Origin: Bacteroidaceae bacterium
GTDB lineage: Bacteria > Bacteroidota > Bacteroidia > Bacteroidales > Bacteroidaceae
DNA length: 12,756 nt
Direction: 5' to 3'
NCBI GenBank assembly: GCA_900768625.1
Contig: CAAGDO010000263.1
Location: forward strand, 1 to 12,756
In this document: positions 6,921-12,756 of the stretch, piece by piece
Layout: every line of letters starts with the position of its first letter
Numbering within the stretch: position 1 is the first letter of the stretch
Translations under genes and position numbers: made by a program
Notes under the pieces: model-generated
What the model was told of the DNA's origin: nothing
Seen by the model: the letters and a program-made list of their open reading frames with translations, nothing else
Databases searched by the model: none

Positions 6921-8006
6921 ATGCGCAACGTAACTCTGATCCTTGACGACGGTACGAAATTCCACGGCCAGTCGTTTGGTTATGAAACTCCCGTAGCTGG
7001 TGAAGTGGTGTTCAACACCGCAATGACCGGTTATCCTGAAAGTCTGACCGATCCCTCATATGCAGGTCAGCTCATGACCTTGACCTACCCACTTGTAGGC
7101 AACTACGGCGTACCTCCTTTCACATTTGAGCCCGATGGACTTGCCTCCTTCATGGAGAGTGACAAGATTTATGCCTCTGCCATCATTGTGAGCGATTATA
7201 GCGACCAGTACAGCCACTGGAATGCGGTGGAAAGTCTTGCAGATTGGCTCAAACGCGAACACGTGCCAGGTATCACTGGTATCGACACCCGTGAACTCAC
7301 CAAAGTGTTGCGTGAGCATGGTGTGATGATGGGTAAAATCGTATTCGACGATGAACCCGACAATATCCCAACTGCTGAGTATAATGGTGTGAATTATGTG
7401 GCTCAGGTGTCATGTAAGGAAATTATCCGTTACAATGAAGGCGAAGGTCGCAAGAAAGTCGTTCTCGTCGATTGTGGTGTGAAGCACAATATCATTCGCT
7501 GCCTGATTCGTCGTGGCGTGGAAGTGATTCGTGTGCCTTGGAACTACGATTTCAACGAACTCGAGTTTGATGGTCTTTTCCTGGCCAATGGTCCTGGTGA
7601 CCCTGACACCTGCTCTGAGGCCGTTGTCAACATCCGTAAGTTCCTTGCCAATCCCAACGTGCGTCCCTGCATGGGTATTTGTATGGGTAACCAGCTTCTC
7701 TCCAAGGCCGCTGGTGCTTCTATCTATAAGCTGAAATATGGTCATCGTAGCCACAATCAGCCTGTGCGTATGGTTGGCTCAAATCGTTGTTTCGTGACTT
7801 CGCAGAACCACGGTTATGCAGTGGACAATCGCACGCTTCCTGCCGATTGGGAACCCTATTTCATCAATATGAACGACGGTTCAAACGAAGGTGTGCGCCA
7901 CAAGACCAATCCTTGGTTCTCTGCCCAGTTCCATCCCGAAGCATGCTCCGGACCTGTCGACACGGAATTCCTTTTCGATGAATTCGTAGAGCTGCTCAAC
8001 AAATAA
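6921..8006 (+). CDS. carA: Carbamoyl-phosphate synthase small (glutaminase) subunit
   Basis: CarA hydrolyses glutamine and passes ammonia through a tunnel to CarB for carbamoyl phosphate synthesis, feeding pyrimidine and arginine pathways. The 361-residue product has the CarA N-terminal domain (LILDDGTKFHGQSFG, FNTAMTGYPESLTDPSYAGQ, GITGIDTRELTKVLRE) and a class I glutaminase domain from about residue 178. The nucleophile is Cys254 in GICMGNQLL, with His338 and Glu340 in FHPEAC completing the triad, plus NGPGDP (223-228) and SQNHGYAVD. The common GICLGHQ motif here has Asn257 in place of His. I start at 6921, where MRNVTLIL opens the first domain; an upstream in-frame ATG at 6813 lies inside the preceding gene and gives an unrelated basic leader. 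It sits 73 bp after purF and 62 bp before carB, consistent with one operon. Confidence 0.96.
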   Translation: MRNVTLILDDGTKFHGQSFGYETPVAGEVVFNTAMTGYPESLTDPSYAGQLMTLTYPLVGNYGVPPFTFEPDGLASFMESDKIYASAIIVSDYSDQYSHWNAVESLADWLKREHVPGITGIDTRELTKVLREHGVMMGKIVFDDEPDNIPTAEYNGVNYVAQVSCKEIIRYNEGEGRKKVVLVDCGVKHNIIRCLIRRGVEVIRVPWNYDFNELEFDGLFLANGPGDPDTCSEAVVNIRKFLANPNVRPCMGICMGNQLLSKAAGASIYKLKYGHRSHNQPVRMVGSNRCFVTSQNHGYAVDNRTLPADWEPYFINMNDGSNEGVRHKTNPWFSAQFHPEACSGPVDTEFLFDEFVELLNK

Positions 8007-8028
8007 GGGGTAACACGCGTTTTCCCCT
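8006..8028 (+). other. Small imperfect hairpin between carA and carB
   Basis: AGGGG (8006-8010) can pair with CCCCT (8024-8028), and AAC (8012-8014) with GTT (8019-8021) around an ACGC loop, starting at the last base of the carA stop codon. No T-run follows, so it is not a typical terminator. It might stabilise or mark an mRNA end within the operon, or be chance. Confidence 0.3.
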
Positions 8029-8068
8029 CTACCACCACTCTTCATTACACATACATCTGAAAGAAAAT

Positions 8069-11000
8069 ATGTCAACAATAAAAAAAGTTCTGCTCCTTGG
8101 TTCCGGCGCGCTTAAGATTGGTGAAGCCGGTGAATTCGACTATTCAGGTTCGCAGGCCCTCAAGGCACTCAAGGAAGAAGGAATTGAAACCATCCTGATC
8201 AACCCCAATATTGCAACAGTGCAGACCTCTGAAGGTGTTGCAGACCGCATCTATTTCCTTCCTGTCACCCCCTATTTCGTGGAGCGTGTCATCCAGAAGG
8301 AACGTCCTGACGGCATTATGCTCGCGTTTGGTGGTCAGACGGCACTCAACTGCGGTGTGGAACTCTTTAAGGGCGGAATCCTTGAGAAGTATAATCTCCA
8401 GGTTCTCGGTACTCCCGTGCAGGCCATTATGGATACGGAGGACCGTGAGCTCTTCGTTGAGAAACTCAATGAAATCAACGTAAAGACCATCAAGAGCGAA
8501 GCCTGCGAAAATATCGAGCAGGCCCGTAAGGCAGCCGCAACGTTGGGCTATCCCGTGATTCTCCGTGCAGCCTATGCACTTGGCGGACTGGGTTCCGGTT
8601 TCTGCGACAATGAGGAAGAACTCAACAAGCTGGCCGAGAAGGCATTCTCTTTCTCGCCTCAGGTGCTCGTTGAGAAGAGCCTCAAGGGTTGGAAGGAAGT
8701 GGAATACGAAGTAGTGCGTGACCGTTTCGATAACTGTATCACGGTCTGCAACATGGAAAACTTCGATCCCCTTGGCATCCACACCGGTGAGAGTATCGTT
8801 ATTGCACCTTCCCAGACACTCACCAATGCCGAGTATCATAAACTTCGCGAACTCTCCATCCGCATCGTACGCCATGTGGGTATCGTTGGTGAATGTAATG
8901 TGCAGTACGCTTTCGATCCCGAAAGTGAGGACTATCGTGTGATTGAGGTCAATGCACGTCTTTCCCGTTCTTCAGCCCTTGCTTCAAAGGCAACCGGTTA
9001 TCCCCTCGCATTCGTTGCTGCAAAGCTCGGTTTGGGCTATGGCCTCTTCGATTTGAAGAATTCCGTGACCAAGACCACTTCAGCCTTCTTTGAGCCCGCA
9101 CTTGACTATGTAGTCTGCAAGATTCCTCGTTGGGACCTTGGTAAGTTCCGTGGCGTTGACCGCGAACTCGGTTCTTCAATGAAGTCCGTAGGTGAAGTCA
9201 TGGCCATCGGTCGCACATTCGAGGAAGTCATTCAGAAAGGCCTCCGTATGATTGGTCAGGGCATGCACGGCTTTGTTGACAATCGTGAAATCACCATCGA
9301 AAATGTGGATGAGGCTCTTCGTGAACCGACCGACAAGCGTATCTTCGTTATCGAGAAAGCATTCGCTGCAGGCTACACCATAGATCAGATTCACGACCTG
9401 ACGAAGATTGACCGTTGGTTCCTCCAGAAACTCTATAAGATTCATTGCACAGATATGGAGTTGCATAACTGCACTTCAATCAATGTGCTCGATAACGCTC
9501 TCCTCCGTCGTGCCAAGATTCAGGGCTTCACTGACTTCCAGATTGCCCGTGCAGTCGGTATGGAGAAGGATATGGACATTGAGAAGGCCATTATGGCTGT
9601 TCGTGCCCGTAGAAAGCAGGCAGGCATTGTTCCTGTGGTGAAGCAGATTGATACCTTGGCAGCAGAATATCCTGCTCAGACGAACTATCTCTATCTCACC
9701 TATAGCGGAGTAGGTCATGATATCCGTTTCGAGAACGACAAGCGTTCCGTTGTCGTGCTCGGTTCTGGAGCATATCGAATAGGTTCTTCCGTGGAGTTTG
9801 ACTGGTGTGGCGTACAGGCACTCAACACCATCCGTCGTGAAGGCTATCGTTCGGTGATGATCAACTATAATCCCGAAACCGTGTCGACCGACTACGACAT
9901 GTGCGATCGTCTCTACTTTGATGAGCTCACCTTCGAGCGTGTGATGGATATTCTCGACCTCGAGTGCCCCTATGGTGTTATCGTGAGCACCGGTGGTCAG
10001 ATTCCTAACAATCTCGCCATGCGTCTTGATGCCGAGCATATCAATATTCTTGGTACCCAGGCCCAGTACATCGACAATGCAGAGGACCGTGAGAAATTCT
10101 CCGCCATGCTCAATCGTATCGGTGTCGACCAGCCCGAGTGGAGTGCACTTACCTCAATGGATGACATTCAGGAGTTCATTGGTCGTGTAGGCTTCCCCGT
10201 GCTTGTCCGTCCCTCGTATGTGCTTTCTGGTGCAGCCATGAATGTATGCTCCAATCAGGAAGAACTCGAGCGTTTCCTCAAGCTCGCTGCCAACGTGAGC
10301 AAGAAGCACCCCGTGGTTGTAAGCCGCTTCCTTCTCCATGCAAAGGAAGTGGAGATGGACGCAGTGGCCAAGGACGGTGAAATCATCGCCTATGCCATTT
10401 CTGAGCATATCGAATTCGCTGGAGTTCACTCAGGTGACGCAACCATCCAGTTCCCGCCCCAGAAACTCTATGTCGAAACGGCACGTCGCATCAAGAAGAT
10501 TTCCAAGCAGATTGCACGCGAGCTTCATATCTCCGGTCCGTTTAACATCCAGTTCCTCGCACGCGAGAACGACATCAAGGTGATCGAGTGTAACCTGCGT
10601 GCCTCTCGTTCCTTCCCCTTCGTCAGCAAGGTGTTGAAGATCAACCTCATCGAAATGGCCACCCGCATCATGCTCGGCCTTCCCGTTGAAAAACCTGCGA
10701 AGAGCCTCTTCGATTTGGATTATGTAGGCATCAAGGCCTCTCAGTTCTCCTTCAACCGTTTGCAGAAGGCCGACCCCGTGCTCGGTGTCGATATGGCTTC
10801 AACCGGTGAGGTAGGCTGTCTTGGTGAAGACTCACGCACAGCTCTGCTCAAGGCCATGCTTTCTGTCGGTCATCGCATCCCCAAGAAGAACATCCTTCTC
10901 TCGACGGGTAATGGCAAGCAGAAGGCAGAAATGCTCGCGGCCAGTGCTATGCTTCGCGACCATGGTTATAAGCTCTTTGCAACCCCCGGTACACATCGCT

Positions 11001-11287
11001 ATCTTGCTGAAAATGGCATCGAAAGCACCGTTGTGTATTGGCCCAGCGAAGAAGGTCAGCAGCCTCAGGCGCTTGACATGCTCCACAACAAGGAGATTGA
11101 CCTGGTTGTCAATGTGACGAAGAATCTCTCTACAGGCGAACTCTCCAATGGCTACAAGATTCGTCGTGCAGCAATTGACTTGAACGTGCCCCTCATCACG
11201 AATGCACGTCTCGCATCAGCCTTCATTCAGGCATTCTGCACCGTAAGTCTTGATCAGCTTGAAATCAAGAGCTGGCAAGAGTTCTGA
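8069..11287 (+). CDS. carB: Carbamoyl-phosphate synthase large subunit, resembling the eukaryotic CAD/CPS1 type
   Basis: CarB makes carbamoyl phosphate from bicarbonate, ammonia delivered by CarA, and two ATP. The 1072-residue product has the full family layout. The first synthetase half is about 1-400, with GEFDYSGSQA (21-30), FGGQTALNCG (87-96), the ATP-grasp loop LRAAYALGGLGSG (165-177) and EVNARLSRSSALASKATGYP. An oligomerisation region follows to about 550. The second half is about 552-935, with GSSVEFDWC, NPETVSTDYDMCDRLYFDE, GGQIPNN, RPSYVLSGAAMNV and ECNLRASRSFPFVSK. The C-terminal allosteric MGS-like domain is about 937-1072, with LFATPGTHRYL and GYKIRRAAIDLNVPLITN. Many of these motifs match human CAD or CPS1, as I recall them, more closely than E. 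coli CarB. Because a separate carA exists, it is not a fused eukaryotic-style protein. It is followed by a strong terminator, so it is the last gene of the purF-like/carAB operon. Effectors cannot be assigned from sequence. Confidence 0.97.
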   Translation: MSTIKKVLLLGSGALKIGEAGEFDYSGSQALKALKEEGIETILINPNIATVQTSEGVADRIYFLPVTPYFVERVIQKERPDGIMLAFGGQTALNCGVELFKGGILEKYNLQVLGTPVQAIMDTEDRELFVEKLNEINVKTIKSEACENIEQARKAAATLGYPVILRAAYALGGLGSGFCDNEEELNKLAEKAFSFSPQVLVEKSLKGWKEVEYEVVRDRFDNCITVCNMENFDPLGIHTGESIVIAPSQTLTNAEYHKLRELSIRIVRHVGIVGECNVQYAFDPESEDYRVIEVNARLSRSSALASKATGYPLAFVAAKLGLGYGLFDLKNSVTKTTSAFFEPALDYVVCKIPRWDLGKFRGVDRELGSSMKSVGEVMAIGRTFEEVIQKGLRMIGQGMHGFVDNREITIENVDEALREPTDKRIFVIEKAFAAGYTIDQIHDLTKIDRWFLQKLYKIHCTDMELHNCTSINVLDNALLRRAKIQGFTDFQIARAVGMEKDMDIEKAIMAVRARRKQAGIVPVVKQIDTLAAEYPAQTNYLYLTYSGVGHDIRFENDKRSVVVLGSGAYRIGSSVEFDWCGVQALNTIRREGYRSVMINYNPETVSTDYDMCDRLYFDELTFERVMDILDLECPYGVIVSTGGQIPNNLAMRLDAEHINILGTQAQYIDNAEDREKFSAMLNRIGVDQPEWSALTSMDDIQEFIGRVGFPVLVRPSYVLSGAAMNVCSNQEELERFLKLAANVSKKHPVVVSRFLLHAKEVEMDAVAKDGEIIAYAISEHIEFAGVHSGDATIQFPPQKLYVETARRIKKISKQIARELHISGPFNIQFLARENDIKVIECNLRASRSFPFVSKVLKINLIEMATRIMLGLPVEKPAKSLFDLDYVGIKASQFSFNRLQKADPVLGVDMASTGEVGCLGEDSRTALLKAMLSVGHRIPKKNILLSTGNGKQKAEMLAASAMLRDHGYKLFATPGTHRYLAENGIESTVVYWPSEEGQQPQALDMLHNKEIDLVVNVTKNLSTGELSNGYKIRRAAIDLNVPLITNARLASAFIQAFCTVSLDQLEIKSWQEF

Positions 11288-11324
11288 TCATCCATTGGAA
11301 TCTCATTCGTGACTTAAAGGAAAT

Positions 11325-11361
11325 CCCCTCGCTTCTGTTTTGGAGTGAGGGGCTTTTCTTT
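11325..11361 (+). terminator. Rho-independent terminator after carB
   Basis: CCCCTC (11325-11330) pairs with GAGGGG (11347-11352). The stem extends through GCTTC (11331-11335) with GGAGT (11342-11346), including two G-T wobbles, around a TGTTTT loop. CTTTTCTTTCTG follows. It begins 38 bp past the carB stop and should end the operon. Confidence 0.88.
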
Positions 11362-11453
11362 CTGTTTTCATGATGAAACGTCTTTGAGAATCATTTTCGA
11401 TAGTGAGAATCAAAAAAGTGGGCAAAAGAATAGGTCATTTAAAAACAAATATT

Positions 11454-11461
11454 TAACTTTG
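11454..11461 (+). promoter_or_regulatory. Putative -7 box for tRNA-Pro
   Basis: TAACTTTG matches TAnnTTTG and ends 25 bp before the first base of the mature tRNA, implying a 5' leader of roughly 19 nt. I find no TTTG at 19-21 bp upstream. A terminator just upstream makes an independent promoter for the tRNA expected. Confidence 0.5.
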
Positions 11462-11486
11462 CACCGCTTTTAGGAAATAAAGTCAT

Positions 11487-11561
11487 CGGGGCGTAGCGCA
11501 GTCCGGTTAGCGCACCTGCTTTGGGAGCAGGGGGTCGTGGGTTCGAATCCCGTCGCCCCGA
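11487..11561 (+). tRNA. tRNA-Pro (anticodon UGG)
   Basis: A complete 75-nt cloverleaf folds by eye. The acceptor CGGGGCG (11487-11493) pairs with CGCCCCG (11554-11560), with discriminator A at 11561. The D stem is GCGC (11496-11499) with GCGC (11510-11513). The anticodon stem CCTGC/GCAGG (11515-11519, 11527-11531) carries the loop TTTGGGA with anticodon TGG at 11522-11524. The T arm is GTGGG (11537-11541), loop TTCGAAT, CCCGT (11549-11553), with two wobble pairs. The variable loop is 5 nt. The 3' CCA is not encoded (the next bases are CAA) and must be added by the nucleotidyltransferase. With U34 it could read most or all CCN codons. Confidence 0.97.
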
Positions 11562-11576
11562 CAAAGACGAAAACAT

Positions 11577-11617
11577 CACTGAAAATTGAGTGTAAGGCTT
11601 GGTTTTCAGTGTTTTTT
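11577..11617 (+). terminator. Rho-independent terminator after tRNA-Pro
   Basis: CACTGAAAA (11577-11585) is a perfect inverse of TTTTCAGTG (11603-11611), with a 17-nt loop that can partly pair through wobbles. TTTTTT (11612-11617) follows directly. It begins 16 bp past the tRNA and separates it from purB. Confidence 0.85.
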
Positions 11618-11728
11618 ATGTGTGTCTCAAGAGGGTAGGCCTTCAACTGATTTGCTGAAAAGTAATTAAATAGCTCCCCAATTATTCAATCAAAAGCTGT
11701 GAGTCTGGTGATTTTGCATAAAAATTAG

Positions 11729-11736
11729 TATCTTTG
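11729..11736 (+). promoter_or_regulatory. Putative -7 box for purB
   Basis: TATCTTTG matches TAnnTTTG and lies 39 bp before the purB ATG, giving a leader of about 33 nt. A TTTG occurs at 11713-11716, but the spacer is only 12 bp, too short for the usual 19-21, so the -33 element is uncertain. Confidence 0.45.
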
Positions 11737-11775
11737 CCGCGCGTAAGAATAACTAACACAAACACACCTATCCCC

Positions 11776-12756
11776 ATGATGGACTTGGATATCCTCACAG
11801 CAGTGTCGCCTATTGACGGCCGTTATCGTTCGAAAACAGAACCTCTCGCACCTTATTTCTCAGAGTATGCCCTCATGAAGTATCGCGTACGTGTTGAGGT
11901 TGAGTACTTCATCACGCTCTGCGAACTGCCTTTGCCCCAGTTGGTGGAATTCCCTCACGACTTGTTTGAAACGTTGCGCGATATCTATCGTAACTTCTCC
12001 GAGGCAAATGCTGCCCGTGTGAAGGAAATCGAAGGCGTCACGAATCATGACGTGAAAGCCATCGAATATTTCATCAAGGAAGAATTCGATAAGATCGGTG
12101 GACTTGAAGCCTTCAAGGAATTCATCCATTTCGGTTTGACCTCTCAGGACATCAACAACACGTCATTCCCCCTTATGCTCAAGGAGTCCGTGGAAAAGGT
12201 GTATGTGCCTCTTCTCGAAGAACTCATTTCTCAGCTCGATGCATATGCCGAGGAGTGGAAAGACATCCCCATGCTCGCCAAGACCCACGGTCAGCCGGCA
12301 TCTCCCACCCGTTTGGGTAAGGAAGTGAAGGTTTTCTCCTATCGTCTTTCCCAGCAGCTTGAGAGCTTGAAAGCATGCCGTTTCACAGCCAAGTTCGGTG
12401 GTGCTACGGGTAATTTCAATGCCCATCATGTGGCTTATCCCCACTTCGACTGGCGTGCCTTCGGCAATCGCTTCGTCAGCGAGAAACTCGGTCTGGAGCG
12501 TGAACAGTACACCACCCAGATCAGCAACTATGACCACATGGCCTCCGTGTTCGATGCCATGAAGCGCATCCACACCGTAGTGATTGACCTCGATCGCGAC
12601 TTCTGGCAGTATGTTTCGATGGAGTATTTCAAGCAGCGCATCAAGCAGGGTGAAGTAGGCTCAAGCGCCATGCCCCACAAGGTCAACCCCATCGACTTCG
12701 AGAACTCTGAAGGCAATTTGGGCTTGGCCAACGCCATCCTCGAGCATCTCAGCCGC
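11776..12756 (+). CDS. purB: Adenylosuccinate lyase (3' end cut by window edge)
   Basis: PurB catalyses two fumarate-releasing steps in purine synthesis: SAICAR to AICAR, and adenylosuccinate to AMP. From ATG 11776 the frame stays open for 327 codons to the window edge; E. coli PurB has 456 residues, so about 130 are missing. The visible part matches the E. coli-type family: LTAVSPIDGRYRSKT near the start, TNHDVKAIEYF, FIHFGLTSQDINNTS, KTHGQPASPTRLGKE with the catalytic His, GGATGNFNAHHVAYP, YTTQISNYDH and the superfamily signature GSSAMPHKVNPIDFENSEG with the mobile-loop Ser. A second ATG follows at 11779, so the start could be either Met. It is separated from carB by two terminators and a tRNA gene, so it is a separate transcript although it shares the purine pathway with the PurF-type gene. 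Confidence 0.95.
   Translation, partial: MMDLDILTAVSPIDGRYRSKTEPLAPYFSEYALMKYRVRVEVEYFITLCELPLPQLVEFPHDLFETLRDIYRNFSEANAARVKEIEGVTNHDVKAIEYFIKEEFDKIGGLEAFKEFIHFGLTSQDINNTSFPLMLKESVEKVYVPLLEELISQLDAYAEEWKDIPMLAKTHGQPASPTRLGKEVKVFSYRLSQQLESLKACRFTAKFGGATGNFNAHHVAYPHFDWRAFGNRFVSEKLGLEREQYTTQISNYDHMASVFDAMKRIHTVVIDLDRDFWQYVSMEYFKQRIKQGEVGSSAMPHKVNPIDFENSEGNLGLANAILEHLSR

Noticed and set aside
8144..8875. 243-codon frame antisense to carB
   Set aside because: It is a shadow of the conserved first ATP-grasp half of CarB, with no independent support.
11860..12573. Two minus-strand frames (89 and 136 codons) over 11860-12129 and 12163-12573
   Set aside because: They are shadows of purB, whose plus-strand frame carries the complete family motifs although it is cut by the window edge.
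1..12756. Search for CRISPR arrays, insertion sequences, phage or defence genes and integrase sites
   Set aside because: No regularly spaced repeats, transposase or integrase motifs, or terminal repeats were seen by eye. All long frames are accounted for by housekeeping genes.

Overview
The window looks like chromosomal housekeeping DNA from a member of the Bacteroidales, probably Prevotella-like. The gene set and order fit that group: mscL divergent from gap, prfC with a stand-alone rhamnose reductase gene and a DUF4924 gene, and a 631-residue PurF-type protein next to carAB. Promoters resemble the Bacteroidetes TTTG / TAnnTTTG type, gene starts lack clear Shine-Dalgarno sequences, and intergenic DNA is AT-rich while genes are of moderate GC.

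Layout. Bases 1-25 hold the first codons of gap (leftward). mscL reads rightward from 200 and converges on a leftward four-gene run that ends at a shared hairpin terminator (about 652-690). In transcription order this run is a LysE-family exporter (4556-3888), a DUF4924 protein (3844-3299), dTDP-4-dehydrorhamnose reductase (3242-2391) and peptide chain release factor 3 (2339-771). A well-formed Bacteroidetes promoter lies just ahead of the exporter. A control region of about 395 bp separates it from the rightward cluster purF-like (4952-6847), carA (6921-8006) and carB (8069-11287), which ends at a strong hairpin terminator. A tRNA-Pro(UGG) gene with its own promoter-like box and terminator follows. 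purB (adenylosuccinate lyase) then starts at 11776 and runs off the right edge.

How the genes work together. The right half serves nucleotide synthesis. The PurF-type protein would use glutamine and PRPP for the first purine step, CarA/CarB make carbamoyl phosphate from glutamine, bicarbonate and ATP for pyrimidines and arginine, and PurB acts twice in the purine pathway. The left operon mixes translation termination, cell-surface sugar synthesis, export and one uncharacterised protein.

No mobile element, CRISPR array, phage gene or defence system was seen, and I do not see a wholly new system. The points most worth checking are the divergent PurF-type protein (altered oxyanion-loop motif, two inserts), the close resemblance of CarB to the eukaryotic CAD/CPS1 type, and the His-to-Asn change beside the CarA nucleophile.
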